A DNA stretch of 64,000 nucleotides from Microcoleus sp. bin38.metabat.b11b12b14.051 (GCF_013299165.1 NZ_JAAFKD010000020.1:22576-86575); one strand, 5' to 3'. Numbered from the stretch's first letter, positions 1 to 9,177 are shown. A program made the numbers and translations. The notes: generated by a model not told the origin, from the sequence alone.

Positions 1-266
1 TCAGGTTAGTAGTGAGGACTTAAGTCCTTCTTGTTCCCTCAGGTTAGTAGTGAGGACTTAAGTCCTTCTTGTTCCCTCAGGTTAGTAGTGAGGACTTAAG
101 TCCTTCTTGTTCCCTCAGGTTAGTAGTAAGGACTTAAGTCCTTCTTGTTCCCTCAGGTTAGTAGTGAGGACTTAAGTCCTTCTTGTTCCCTCAGGTTAGT
201 AGTGAGGACTTAAGTCCTTCTTGTTCCCTCAGGTTAGTAGTGAGGACTTAAGTCCTTCTTGTTCCC
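1..266. repeat. Tandem array, 7 copies of a 38-bp unit
   Basis: Seven head-to-tail 38-bp units begin at 1, 39, 77, 115, 153, 191 and 229. Only one substitution is apparent (unit 4 has TAAGG in place of TGAGG). Each unit holds the perfect 14-bp palindrome AGGACTTAAGTCCT. The sequence is a relative of the GTAGTGAGGACTTTAGTCC hairpin repeats seen further along. The array may continue to the left of the window. No spacers, so it is not a CRISPR. Confidence 0.97.
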
Positions 267-454
267 TCGGACTTGGTTTTGTCGCTTAACCTATTTTATA
301 TTTATCAGATGACGCTACAGACTACACCTGAGTAAAAAACAGAGACTGCGATTGCTTGGCTTGTCCGTTGCTTCGGACAAAAAAGTTGGTAATCTCAAGC
401 TGTTGTTTTATCGGTAAATGCTTTGTTTAAAACTTTTAAGTATCTCAAACAACT

Positions 455-1858
455 CTACTGAGTAGGTTGAGACTTTGCTTGCAGGGCATCTTTCGCCGAC
501 AATCCCTGATCTTGAATGCCAAAATACCACAAACTAGCAGCAGCTTCGGCGCGAGTCACGGATTTTTTGGGCTGAAACAGAGTAGTAAAACCAAAAACCC
601 GGCGAATATTTGCCAAATCTCCATTGTTAAAATCCGCTAAAATTGCCCGCGAGGCCTGGGAATCAATCTTAGAAGCATCTTGAAAACCCCATTTTTCTTT
701 GACTCCTTCAATGTTGGCGGTGGGTAAAACTTGACGAGTATCTAATGGTACTTTCCAGAGAACCATTGTTTCGCGTGTTAAAGGCGCATCGGGACGAAAT
801 TTCAGATCTTTCGTTTCTGCTGAAAGCGAACTCGGAATTAAGCCGGCTTCTGCTAAACCTTGAATTGCTGCAAAATCTGGGTCGGTTTTGGGTATGTCAG
901 AAAATGCAGGTTCGCTAGAGTCTACTGCTAATCTAATTTGTTTTGCTTGACGGCTGGCATATATCTGATTGTTTGCTGCTACTAACCAGCGGGCGTATTC
1001 GCGGCGGGTAACAATTTTGTTGGGTTCGGGTAAGGTGGTGCCTGTTTCTAAATTAGCACCGCTTTTAGATCGCACTTTTAGCGCTTCTAACTGAGCCAAA
1101 TCTGCTACGTACTGCCGCAACTGTTGAGGGATTTGGGTGTCTGGTTGGCTAATTTTTGGTGATTTTGGCGCAGTCGATGGCGCGGGTGTGCTTCCCTCTG
1201 AATTTGAGGGAGTTGGTGAAGCGCTTGGGGATGGGCTAGACTCGGAATTGTTCGGTTCGGGGCTGGCGGCAATTTCTGGGCTGTCTTTGGTGTAGTCGAT
1301 CGCAAATTTTGTAGAACCTCCTACTTTCTCAATCCCAGAAAGCGACACTGTTACCCGCAAATTATCTCGGGTGGCGACTAAGGAACCTTGTCCGTCGGCG
1401 CTTGGGAGGCTGACTATTTTCCAGTTGCGCCGCCCAAATTCTAACTGATAAAAGTTCTGAACCGAATTCACCGGATCTGTGGTTTCCCAGCGCAGTCGCG
1501 CGTTTTTTGACGGCGGATCGGTTGGCGGGCCCACTTCGACTAACTGAGCATTACGATATAGTGGAATTTCTGTCGGAAAATCGGCAGGAAGTTTGGCGCT
1601 GGAGTTGGTTTCAACTGCTGTCGCTGGCGATGGATTGGACAAAACCGCCGGATTTTGTTGTAATTTTGGATCTGCTGCTAGGGATTCTTCGAGTGCCTTG
1701 CTGTTGGGGCTGTTGGCGCAAGCTGTGACAGCAGCCAGCAGACACAGGGCAAGCCCTCTATTTAGGGTAGCGAGTATATTGGTTTTATTGGTTTTACTGG
1801 TTTTAGCTGGCGATCGCCCTGAGTTGCCTCGCCGTTGAGTAAATATAGTATTCAGCAT
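455..1858 (-). CDS. S-layer homology (SLH) domain lipoprotein
   Basis: The 467-residue protein has a basic N-terminus, a hydrophobic segment (about 28-46) and a lipobox ending in Cys47 (VTAC), so it should be an exported, membrane-anchored lipoprotein. Residues about 90-200 form a small globular domain of unknown function, followed by a Ser/Pro/Thr-rich linker (about 200-240). The C-terminal 190 residues hold SLH-like motifs: REYARWLVAAN, FSDIPKTDPDFAAIQGLAEAG, FRPDAPLTRETM and SVTRAEAAASLWYFG. SLH modules bind cell-wall polymers, so a role at the peptidoglycan/outer-membrane interface is inferred. AGGG lies 7 nt before the ATG. It is divergent from the next gene, with about 70 nt between the preferred starts. 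The substrate is unknown. Confidence 0.85.
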   Translation of the reverse strand: MLNTIFTQRRGNSGRSPAKTSKTNKTNILATLNRGLALCLLAAVTACANSPNSKALEESLAADPKLQQNPAVLSNPSPATAVETNSSAKLPADFPTEIPLYRNAQLVEVGPPTDPPSKNARLRWETTDPVNSVQNFYQLEFGRRNWKIVSLPSADGQGSLVATRDNLRVTVSLSGIEKVGGSTKFAIDYTKDSPEIAASPEPNNSESSPSPSASPTPSNSEGSTPAPSTAPKSPKISQPDTQIPQQLRQYVADLAQLEALKVRSKSGANLETGTTLPEPNKIVTRREYARWLVAANNQIYASRQAKQIRLAVDSSEPAFSDIPKTDPDFAAIQGLAEAGLIPSSLSAETKDLKFRPDAPLTRETMVLWKVPLDTRQVLPTANIEGVKEKWGFQDASKIDSQASRAILADFNNGDLANIRRVFGFTTLFQPKKSVTRAEAAASLWYFGIQDQGLSAKDALQAKSQPTQ

Positions 1859-1927
1859 GAATCCCTCGTTTGCGGATATATTTCTAGGCTAGCGCAGATC
1901 GATCGGACAATTATATTTATTATACAA

Positions 1928-2473
1928 ATGAAATTGCTGCACGTACTCCTAGTTATTGCTACATTATTTGTCTCGGCCCTGAAGTTTACAAGTCCCGCAA
2001 AAGCTCAACCAGCTTTGCTGCGGGCGCCGCTTGCTCAGCCGGAGTGGCAGCCGTTTTGCTCAAGCCAAGGTGAGTTTGCGATCGATATGCCGGGAACTCC
2101 TAAAATTAATACTGAAACTTTCTCAACTCAAATCACAACTCATACCTATAGGTCAGTATTAAAAAATAAAGAAACTTATTTACTCCAATACTTCGATTTA
2201 GATTTTCGACTCAGCAACAATAATATCAAAATTACTTTAAACAATGCCGTTGATTTCTTTGTGGTGGCGGCGAATGCCAAAGTGCTACAAGTGCGGGATA
2301 TTTCCCTGGGCGGCTATCCGGGAAAAGAATTTGAGTTTCAGTCGCTTGGAGCCACGCAACCTGTAGGTATAGGTCAGGTATTTTTGGTGGATACGCGCGT
2401 TTACGGGCTAGTTGCTACTACTCCGGTATCAGAAAATGCTCAAAAATTTCTGGATTCTTTTCGTTTGTTTTGA
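1928..2473 (+). CDS. Secreted protein of unknown function
   Basis: From the ATG at 1928 the protein has 181 residues and opens with a clear signal peptide (MKLLHVLLVIATLFVSALKF, then an AKA-type cleavage site near residue 26). An upstream in-frame ATG at 1835 would overlap the divergent SLH gene and add a hydrophilic stretch in front of the signal peptide, so I prefer 1928. The mature part has the pattern 'F..S.GEFAIDMPGTP', seen in many small secreted cyanobacterial proteins that have a PsbP/DUF1795-like look. That resemblance is only by eye. I do not recognise a catalytic motif or an assigned function. No clear Shine-Dalgarno sequence is visible. Confidence 0.7.
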   Translation: MKLLHVLLVIATLFVSALKFTSPAKAQPALLRAPLAQPEWQPFCSSQGEFAIDMPGTPKINTETFSTQITTHTYRSVLKNKETYLLQYFDLDFRLSNNNIKITLNNAVDFFVVAANAKVLQVRDISLGGYPGKEFEFQSLGATQPVGIGQVFLVDTRVYGLVATTPVSENAQKFLDSFRLF

Positions 2474-2890
2474 AGCAGGAAGTTGGGCAACGGATTTAAT
2501 GGATTTAACGGATGTTGAGGGAAATTTCTGTTGCCAGTGGCGATCGCATTTATTAAAACAACTTACGAGTTGGCACTTGGTCGATCGCAAAATATGGACT
2601 GCGGCAAATAAAAATCTTGCGCTCGATCGTTTTTTTCAGTAACAGTGCATTCAACAGTATCAAGTTGATTTTTACATCATACGTCATTTGCTTTTTTGCA
2701 CTCTATCTAACGACATAGATAGCATTTACACCTGTGGAGCGATGTACCGGATTCCTCAGTTTTATATGTTTGATATAAGGCTTGTTAGGTAAAAGGCACC
2801 AACTAAAGTTTAGTTAAAGTTTAGTGTTGCTTAATCTACTTCAACGAAGTCTGGCTCATCGAAAGCTTACTTGGAGGACATTGACATATT
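2474..2890. other. Intergenic region without a recognisable gene
   Basis: No convincing coding sequence is seen. An open frame at 2412-2642 overlaps the preceding gene out of frame and has no family resemblance. The last 30 nt hold a good GGAGG (2873-2877) for the BON lipoprotein. A duplicated AAAGTTTAGT (about 2804-2824) lies upstream of that gene and may be part of its promoter region. Confidence 0.5.
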
Positions 2891-3367
2891 ATGAACAAAA
2901 TAACACCAATTATCATCAGCAGCATCTTGTTATTTGGGGCTGTTGGTTGCAGTGACGGGGCTAAAACTAGCGCTGATGCTCCTAATTCTACCACAGAAAA
3001 TCGCAGCAGCCCGCCGCCAGCCGAGACAGTTCAAAAAACTCAGGGCGACGCCACTAGCGATATTCGCAAAGCCCAAGCAAATTCTGATATCAGAGCCAGA
3101 GAACAGCGCAACAATGTGACGGGCGGCGATACAAAAAGAGCCGATGGCGACCTGAAAAGCGAAGTTCGCTCGAAGTTGGAAGTGAACATCACGAAAGGTC
3201 AGCTAACTGTTGAGGCAAAAGACGGGGCTGTTATCGTCGGTGGCACAGTTCCCAACCAAACTGATTTAGCTAAAATTGAGCCGCTAGCTAAAGAGATTAA
3301 GGGTGTCAAAAGTGTGAATGTTACGGCTGTTGTCGCCCCCGCTGCACCCGCATCGCCTAAGAATTAA
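2891..3367 (+). CDS. BON-domain lipoprotein
   Basis: The 158-residue protein starts with a short lipoprotein signal peptide; the lipobox GAVGC puts the lipidated Cys at position 20. A polar, low-complexity linker (about 22-90) follows. The C-terminal BON domain (about 92-150) shows the typical beta-alpha-beta pattern: 'SEVRSKLEV..', 'LTVEAKDGAVIVGGTV' and 'IKGVKSVNVTAVV'. BON domains are small lipid- or envelope-binding modules (OsmY-type), so an envelope-stress role is inferred. GGAGG ends 13 nt before the ATG. The gene stands alone between two intergenic spacers. The exact ligand is unknown. Confidence 0.85.
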   Translation: MNKITPIIISSILLFGAVGCSDGAKTSADAPNSTTENRSSPPPAETVQKTQGDATSDIRKAQANSDIRAREQRNNVTGGDTKRADGDLKSEVRSKLEVNITKGQLTVEAKDGAVIVGGTVPNQTDLAKIEPLAKEIKGVKSVNVTAVVAPAAPASPKN

Positions 3368-3808
3368 CAAACGATCGCGAACCAGAAATAAGCCTTCCTT
3401 CTGTTGTGCGATCGCCCAAGTCGCTGTTCGGGTAAAAAGACTCGTCGGCTACCGCCGTCTCAGGAAGGAAGAAGTCGGCGGGAAAGTCGGGCATTTTAAA
3501 ATTGCTTTGAGAGCGGTTCGCAACGCTTGCGTGACTCTTCCAGGTAGGTTTTTTTAAGTTAAAGAGTTGAAAGATTTCAATTTACTCACAACTAAAAAGT
3601 CGCGCACTACCTGCAAGTTACTCTTTTCAATTTCCGATGGTGAATTCCTGACAATTAGTAAAAAACTGGTCGGAAGATAGAGAGGTAATTTATTCCCAGC
3701 GAGCGATTAAAAATGTTGGGAAAAAATGACTAAATGTGATGGATGGCCGCAAGCAGAGCATGAATTCTGTGGTTGTGTAAAAACAGTATATTTTGAAGGA
3801 GAAAAAAA
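3368..3808. other. Intergenic region before the stress-protein gene
   Basis: No gene is supported here; a frame at 3318-3557 overlaps the BON gene out of register and has no recognisable domain. The 3' end carries GAAGGA at 3795-3800, the ribosome-binding site of the next gene. No promoter consensus could be assigned with confidence. Confidence 0.45.
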
Positions 3809-5017
3809 ATGGCTTTAGGTCAACACAAACGGGCTGTAGGAGCTTTTTCTAATTACCGCGATACGGAATTAGCTTTGATGGAACTGCAAAGTACCGGCTT
3901 TCCGATGAATCAGGTTTCGGTAGTTGGGGAAAACCTCAACGGCAGCGAAATCGCTGGTGCTAGCGCTGCTAAGAGCACTGATGAGAAAGTGGGCGGCGGT
4001 GCGAAAGCTGGCGCGACGGCTGGAGTAGTCACGGGCGGTTTGATCGGGTTGCTGGGCAGCATTGGGGCGCTGGCGATTCCGGGAGTTGGCCCGGTGATGG
4101 CGGGGGGCGCGATCGCCACTCTGCTAGCTGATACCGTTGTCGGAGGTGCGATTGGAGCAGCAGCCGGCGGTTTGGTTGGCGGTTTGGTGGGTTTGGGTGT
4201 TCCCGAAGCTAAAGCTAAAGTTTATGGCGATCGCCTCTCGCGCGGAGAATATTTAATATTCGTCGAAGGAACGGATGCTGAGTTGGCCACCGCCGAAGGA
4301 ATTATGAGCGTGCGGGGCATTCATGACTGGGGTATTTACGATGTGCCAGCAGATACCGGCCGCAAAGCTTTGGCCCGCGACAAGCGCGCTGTCGGCGTGT
4401 TTGCTACCCGCCGCGAGACGGAACACGCGCTGGGAGAATTGCGAACTGCTGGTTTCGACATGGATCGGGTTTCGGTGATCGCCAAGGATGCCGACTCTAA
4501 AGGGGAAATCGCAGGCATTGACGTGAAGGACAACGCCGACAACAAGGCTGATGAGGGGGCGACCAAGGGCGCGCTCACAGGCGGCACCTTGGGCGGTTTG
4601 ACTGGCTTGTTGGTAGGCCTCGGCGCGCTGGCAATTCCGGGTATCGGGCCGATTATGCTGGCAGGAGCCACCGCTACGACGATCGCCACTACACTAGCAG
4701 GTACTGCTTTGGGTGCGGCTGCTGGCAGTTTGATCGGAGCTTTGGTAGGTTTGGGAATTCCCGAAGAGCAAGCCAGAGCCTACAACGATCGAGTCGCCAG
4801 AGGAGATTACTTGGTAATGCTTGACGGTAGCGAAGCAGAAGTCGCTAAAGCTGAAGCAATTATGAGCCGCGGAGGCATTCAGCATTGGAACACCTACGAC
4901 TATCCCAGCGTGGATAGCGCTCGCGCAGATTACGGCGCTCCGGGCACTCCTGGCGTTGATACTACGGCTAATATTTATGACCCCAATCAGGGCGTGACTG
5001 GTAACCGTCGGGTTTAG
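3809..5017 (+). CDS. Tandem-duplicated general-stress/glycine-zipper protein
   Basis: The 402-residue protein consists of two similar halves (about 8-185 and 190-370). Each starts with a YflT-like (general stress protein 17M) fold: 'AVGAFSNYRDTELALMELQSTG' in the first, 'AVGVFATRRETEHALGELRTAG' in the second. A strongly hydrophobic Gly/Ala-rich glycine-zipper hairpin follows in each (about 65-125 and 250-310), then 'RLSRGEYLIFVEG' / 'RVARGDYLVMLDG'. The zippers probably insert in or lie on a membrane. A strong GAAGGA lies 8 nt before the ATG and a rho-independent terminator follows at 5147-5180, so the gene is probably monocistronic. The stress-protein role is family inference only. Confidence 0.85.
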   Translation: MALGQHKRAVGAFSNYRDTELALMELQSTGFPMNQVSVVGENLNGSEIAGASAAKSTDEKVGGGAKAGATAGVVTGGLIGLLGSIGALAIPGVGPVMAGGAIATLLADTVVGGAIGAAAGGLVGGLVGLGVPEAKAKVYGDRLSRGEYLIFVEGTDAELATAEGIMSVRGIHDWGIYDVPADTGRKALARDKRAVGVFATRRETEHALGELRTAGFDMDRVSVIAKDADSKGEIAGIDVKDNADNKADEGATKGALTGGTLGGLTGLLVGLGALAIPGIGPIMLAGATATTIATTLAGTALGAAAGSLIGALVGLGIPEEQARAYNDRVARGDYLVMLDGSEAEVAKAEAIMSRGGIQHWNTYDYPSVDSARADYGAPGTPGVDTTANIYDPNQGVTGNRRV

Positions 5018-5146
5018 ATAGTTTGAGTTTGATTGTTGTGACTTGGTTTGGGCATGGTTTCTAATTCCCGCAGGGACTGCCCTACTGGGCATCTCTGATG
5101 GTTGCGGGTGCAGGGGCTGACCCTAATGCGCCTGTAAAATAATCTC

Positions 5147-5186
5147 AAAAGTCGGCTTTTTCTGTGAAAGCCGGCTTTTGTTTTGT
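5147..5186 (+). terminator. Rho-independent terminator after the stress-protein gene
   Basis: A hairpin with arms AAAGTCGGCTTT and AAAGCCGGCTTT (one G-U pair) and a loop of about 5 nt is followed by a T-rich tract (TTTTGTTTTG). It lies 130 nt downstream of the stop codon on the same strand. Confidence 0.8.
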
Positions 5187-6333
5187 TCTGGAAACTTTAA
5201 AAAAGCGACCTGCTCAAAGTAAAAGTTGAATTTTGAGACTGCGAGCTGGGCTTTGCGCCGGCAGGTCGATCGGCTTAGGATCGCGAATTAAATAATTTAC
5301 ACAAGTTTGTGGGGTGTCCCGCCCGCCCTTTCGGGACGGGCGAGACGCCCATCCCACAAGAATAAAAGTGTAAGTTATTAAATTTTCATTCCTTAGTTAA
5401 CTTAATTAATTTTTACACCTGGAAAAAAAACTGCGGTTTTTTCGTCTGTAACACTCACTACTGCTCGATCGCCAATAACGCAGTATTATCAAAGTTAATG
5501 ACATAAATTACAGCAGAGATTGCCCTGTTAGTCAAAGAAGGACTATCTTTAGTTATGGGGCGGCTAATTTCAGCAACTTATACAGGTGAAGTAGCCCGTC
5601 CTGCGCGCCGAGTAGGGCCTGCGGTGGTCGCCAACTATTAGTAAAATAATATTGTCGCCGAACCGCAAGACTTAGGCGGGTCATTGGTTCGCTATAGCAG
5701 CCAAATTGCCGTTGGCAAGACCTGCTGGCATGAATACAGTTTTTCTGGGAATGCCTCAGCGAAGCATTTGAGAAGCCCAGAAATAGCTTTTATGTCCGAG
5801 AGCGCGTCTGGTTTCGGGTGTTCTGTTAATTAGAACCGCAAGCGCTCATGGATCGAGTCAAGATTAACAGCAAGCACAGCAGCGCGAGAGTACGGAAACG
5901 GCTCGCGGTTAATTTTTTTGCGAACTCTCAGGCCAACGGCAGCCTATGGCTGGCAAAGCCTGCGAATCGCTCAGCACTCCGAGGGAAACAGCCTTCCTGT
6001 TGGATTTCACTGGCACCGAGCACAGTGGGGGGAGGTGACACTAGCTGAGCTGAGCGGGCGGAGGCTTTGACGGGCGATCGCAGATAGAAGGCATTTATGT
6101 AGAAGGCTTTTGGGTTGAAACTCCGAGCTCTTGTTTCTTGGTTGCACTCATCAATTCGATCGATCGCCCTCCGCGGCAATTTTTCGGGTCAGAATGCGGC
6201 GCTAATGCCGCCAGCAATAACCCAAATAGACGATCGACCTTGACAAGAGCGATCGACAACTTCTGGGTATTTTGGTAAGTGGTTAGTAGTTAATAGTTAG
6301 TGATTATGTAGTTAGTCCAAATAGAACTAACAC

Positions 6334-6426
6334 AGTCCTGGACGCAAAAAAACGTATTTCTGTCATTGCGAGGCTTCCGAAGCAATCTCAAGGCTTTGCT
6401 ACACCGTAAAAAATGCGTCCAGGACT
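6334..6426. mobile_element. MITE-like element with 13-bp terminal inverted repeats
   Basis: Perfect 13-bp terminal inverted repeats, AGTCCTGGACGCA (6334-6346) and TGCGTCCAGGACT (6414-6426), bound a 93-bp element. The interior holds a second hairpin-forming core, TCATTGCGAGGCTTCCGAAG (from 6362). The same termini recur at 39488-39595 with a different core, and a related core recurs at 52919-52945 in a different shell. It has no coding capacity. Confidence 0.7.
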
Positions 6427-6735
6427 ATAACAATTAACAACTAACATCAGCCACAACCAACTATTAGAAAAATAAGACTTAAAGGACTGACACGCGGGAG
6501 CGAAAAACTCTATTTATTCATGACTACTGCGCTGGCAAACCCAAGATTTGTAGAGAAAATCTGGTCTATTTTCTTAAGTTATAACTAGATTAGTCTGGTG
6601 CTGCTAGTAATGAACGTGTTTTGACAATTGTTACGGTAGCAGTATTGGTTAAAAAAGAACTGATTGCCAGACACCGCACCAACTTTCAGACAACATAGAA
6701 CATCGAGAAATTAAGGAAACTCACTCAATTTTTTT

Positions 6736-7797
6736 ATGAATTTCACTGAGATTTTAAGCGTCGATGAACTTTTAACTAGACATAGAAACGGGGAACGAGA
6801 TTTTCGAGGTGCTAACCTGATTGCAGCTCATTTAATTGAAGCTAATCTCAGTCGCACAAATTTGAGCAGCGCTAATTTGAAAGGCGCCAACTTAATTAGA
6901 AGCAAACTAATTGGAGCTAATTTAAACTGCGCTGACTTGAGCGGAGCTAATTTATCTAAAGCGAAATTAATTGAAGCCAACCTCGGCAGTTCTAGTTTAA
7001 CGGGAACTGTGGCGATCGGAGCAGATTTTAGCGGAGCCAATCTCAGCGGAGCAATATTGTCTCGCGCTGACTTGAGCAAAGCTGTGATGACAGGAGCGAG
7101 TTTAGTCGGAGCTTGTTTGCTCAGCGGCTCAAAGCTAACTGAAGCTAATTTAAGCGGAGCGACGCTGAGCCGAGCAATTATGAGCGGGGTTGATTTAAGC
7201 AGAGCAAATCTAACCAGAGCGATTCTGAGCGAGGTAGATTTGAACGGCGCAAACCTGAGTGGTGCAACTCTAATTCGGGCTTATCTCAATCGTGGAAATC
7301 TCAGCGGTGTCAATTTGGTTGGGGCGATTTTGAGCGAAGCAAGTTTGCGGGAGGCTTGTATTTGTGCTGCTAATTTGAGCAATGCTGACTTGAGCGGTGC
7401 TGACTTAAAAGGAGCTAATTTAAATGGTTCTAATTTAAGCGGTGCTGACTTGCAAGGCGCTAATTTGAGTAAAGCTAATTTGAATGGTTTGATTCTGCAC
7501 AATGCTGATTTGAGGGCTGCGAATTTGAACAAAGCTTCTCTGCGGGGAGCTGATTTGAGCGGTGCAAATTTGTCGGGTGCTAGCTTGCTGGAAGCGGATT
7601 TGCGGGGTGCGAATTTGAGTAACGCCAATTTGTCGGGTGCGGGTTTGCTGCTAAGTTCTTTGACTGGGGCAAATTTGACAGGGACTAATTTATCTGAGGC
7701 TAATTTGATTGGGGCGAGCTTGAATGTTGCTAATTTGAATCAAGCGGCTTTGGGCGGGGCAATTTTACCGAATGGGGCGACTCACAGCCGGGATTGA
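6736..7797 (+). CDS. Pentapeptide-repeat protein (353 aa)
   Basis: After a short N-terminal stretch (about 1-25) nearly the whole protein is built of A(D/N)LXX pentapeptides, roughly 60 in a row (for example GANLSGAILSRADLSKAVM). Such repeats fold into a right-handed quadrilateral beta-helix. There is no signal peptide or membrane segment, so it should be cytosolic. Cyanobacteria encode many such proteins and most have no known function; DNA-gyrase protection is known only for a few (MfpA/Qnr) and is not implied here. AAGGAA lies about 18 nt before the ATG. No close co-directional partner. Confidence 0.9.
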   Translation: MNFTEILSVDELLTRHRNGERDFRGANLIAAHLIEANLSRTNLSSANLKGANLIRSKLIGANLNCADLSGANLSKAKLIEANLGSSSLTGTVAIGADFSGANLSGAILSRADLSKAVMTGASLVGACLLSGSKLTEANLSGATLSRAIMSGVDLSRANLTRAILSEVDLNGANLSGATLIRAYLNRGNLSGVNLVGAILSEASLREACICAANLSNADLSGADLKGANLNGSNLSGADLQGANLSKANLNGLILHNADLRAANLNKASLRGADLSGANLSGASLLEADLRGANLSNANLSGAGLLLSSLTGANLTGTNLSEANLIGASLNVANLNQAALGGAILPNGATHSRD

Positions 7798-8079
7798 TGG
7801 CGATGTCCGGTAGCGTGGCGATTGTCAGTTGGGAGCGAGCTAATGCTCGATCGCGCCTCAAGCCAAAAGCTTCACTTACTTGCTTGTGCGGTAACGCGCT
7901 ATCGCCTGCTGGATGCTGGCGCCGGGCTTGGACTTGGGACAAAGTGCCAAAAAATATAGTGGCGATCGCCCTCGCCACTATATTTTGATTTTTTTAGGAA
8001 ATCTACTTGATAATTTTTCAAGTCCGTGCTATCGTCAAAAGGTTTGAGACATTGTGAATTAGAGGTAAAACCCCGCAGA

Positions 8080-8502
8080 ATGAAACAATTGGGAACCCAT
8101 CTGGTCGCTGATGCTTGGCAGTCTCCTGGAGACCTGCTCAACGATCCTGAACGTATCCGCCGCGCTATTCTCGATGCGATCGAAGCCGGAGGAGCTACTC
8201 TCATCGATTTGTGCGTACACCAGTTTAGTCCTCACGGAGTGACGGCTACTGCAACTTTGGCAGAGTCTCATATAGCAATCCATACTTGGCCTGAACACGG
8301 TTATTTTGCCGCAGACTTATTTTTCTGCGGAGCCGGCGACCCTCACAAGGCCATGAAGGTGCTACAGACAGCTCTGGAAGCTAAACAGGTCAAACTCACC
8401 GAGTTCACGCGCGGTTTCGAGCCCGGGGTGGGCAGCCTAGGTTCTGCTTGTGAAGAGCAGTATGCGCCTCGTGCAGTAGAAACGAGTGCCGTCAGAGTAT
8501 AG
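8080..8502 (+). CDS. speD: S-adenosylmethionine decarboxylase proenzyme
   Basis: SpeD makes decarboxylated S-adenosylmethionine, the aminopropyl donor for spermidine synthesis. The proenzyme cleaves itself before a Ser that becomes the pyruvoyl cofactor. With the ATG at 8080 the protein has 140 residues, and the key residues fall on the family numbering of the short bacterial class: Glu62-Ser63 (cleavage site, LAESHIAIHTWPEHGYFAAD), His68 and Cys83 (LFFCG). The frame extends upstream to 8026, but that would add 18 non-homologous residues. A bidirectional hairpin terminator (8550-8575) separates it from the convergent next gene. Identity is secure. Confidence 0.96.
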   Translation: MKQLGTHLVADAWQSPGDLLNDPERIRRAILDAIEAGGATLIDLCVHQFSPHGVTATATLAESHIAIHTWPEHGYFAADLFFCGAGDPHKAMKVLQTALEAKQVKLTEFTRGFEPGVGSLGSACEEQYAPRAVETSAVRV

Positions 8503-8548
8503 TAGCCAATTAGCGTAACTTTGAATATTTTATGCTAGGTTTCGGTTA

Positions 8549-8576
8549 AAATCCCACGGCTCAGGTCGTGGGATTA
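8549..8576. terminator. Bidirectional hairpin terminator
   Basis: Arms AATCCCACG and CGTGGGATT enclose an 8-nt loop, lie between two convergent genes (speD on +, coiled-coil protein on -) and are followed by TATTGTTG on the plus side. Confidence 0.75.
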
Positions 8577-8586
8577 TTGTTGGAAT

Positions 8587-9177
8587 TTACTTCCCCTTCA
8601 ACAAAGGGCGAACAACTAAATAACCTGCGCCAAAGGCGGCAATGACAATGAGAAAAATGGCGATCGCCAACCACACTCCGCTCAAGTCTGAGGCTTTTTT
8701 GGGTTGAGAGCGCACGCGGTAAGGAGTTTCCGGAACCTCGGTAAATAATTTTTCTGGCAGTGTATCCGGCATCGGAGGGGCTGTTGGCTCCGGTAGGGGG
8801 AAAGGGAAAGCCACTGTCTGAGGTGGTTGAGGTACGGCAGAGTTAGTCTGCGAGGTTGCAGATGCTGGGGGCACAGGTTCAACGCTGAAATTGAATTTGA
8901 CTGAGGGCATTGGAGGCATCCCAGTCTGGGTGACGCTCTGAGCCGAGTTGACTACTTGCTGTAGCTGTTGGGATACTTGAACTACTGTTTCTACTTCTCG
9001 CCGCAGTTGTTGATTTTGTTGAACTAATTGCTGGTTGTGGGTTTTGAGAGAGTCGAGCATCGCTTGGGCGGCTTGCAGCTCTGCGGTGACTTCTCGATAG
9101 AGGGAAATCGGTACCGATGGAGAGTAACTATTTGAGTTTTCAGGGGATGTATTGTCAGATAAGGTAGTATTTTGCAT
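8587..9177 (-). CDS. Coiled-coil protein with C-terminal membrane anchor
   Basis: The 196-residue protein starts with a polar segment, then a Gln/Glu-rich coiled coil (about 30-85; 'TAELQAAQAMLDSLKTHNQQ' and similar), a Pro-rich linker (about 90-160), and one hydrophobic helix at about 170-190 (VWLAIAIFLIVIAAFGAGYL) ending with a short basic tail (LLKGK). This is a tail-anchored topology with the coiled coil probably cytoplasmic. I recognise no enzymatic domain. It looks like a conserved cyanobacterial hypothetical protein, but function is unknown. It converges on speD across a shared terminator. Confidence 0.75.
   Translation of the reverse strand: MQNTTLSDNTSPENSNSYSPSVPISLYREVTAELQAAQAMLDSLKTHNQQLVQQNQQLRREVETVVQVSQQLQQVVNSAQSVTQTGMPPMPSVKFNFSVEPVPPASATSQTNSAVPQPPQTVAFPFPLPEPTAPPMPDTLPEKLFTEVPETPYRVRSQPKKASDLSGVWLAIAIFLIVIAAFGAGYLVVRPLLKGK

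Larger units (their letters stand above)
5018..6735. other. 1.7-kb gene-free region with dispersed repeats
   Basis: I see no credible gene. The open frames at 5848-6048 (+) and 5928-6179 (-) overlap each other and encode no recognisable domain. The region holds the terminator at 5147-5186, a GC-rich palindromic repeat at about 5310-5361 (TGTGGGGTGTCCCGCCCGCC on one arm, the reverse around GGGACGGGCG) and a 93-bp inverted-repeat element at 6334-6426. Confidence 0.6.

Noticed and set aside
1-266. CRISPR-like regular repeats
   Set aside because: Units are directly adjacent with no unique spacers; no cas genes in the window.
5848-6179. Two small overlapping ORFs on opposite strands
   Set aside because: No recognisable domain, no ribosome-binding site, antisense overlap, GC-rich chance frames.
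6828-7628. Two minus-strand ORFs rich in Lys/Ala/Leu/Pro
   Set aside because: Shadows of the 353-aa pentapeptide-repeat gene.
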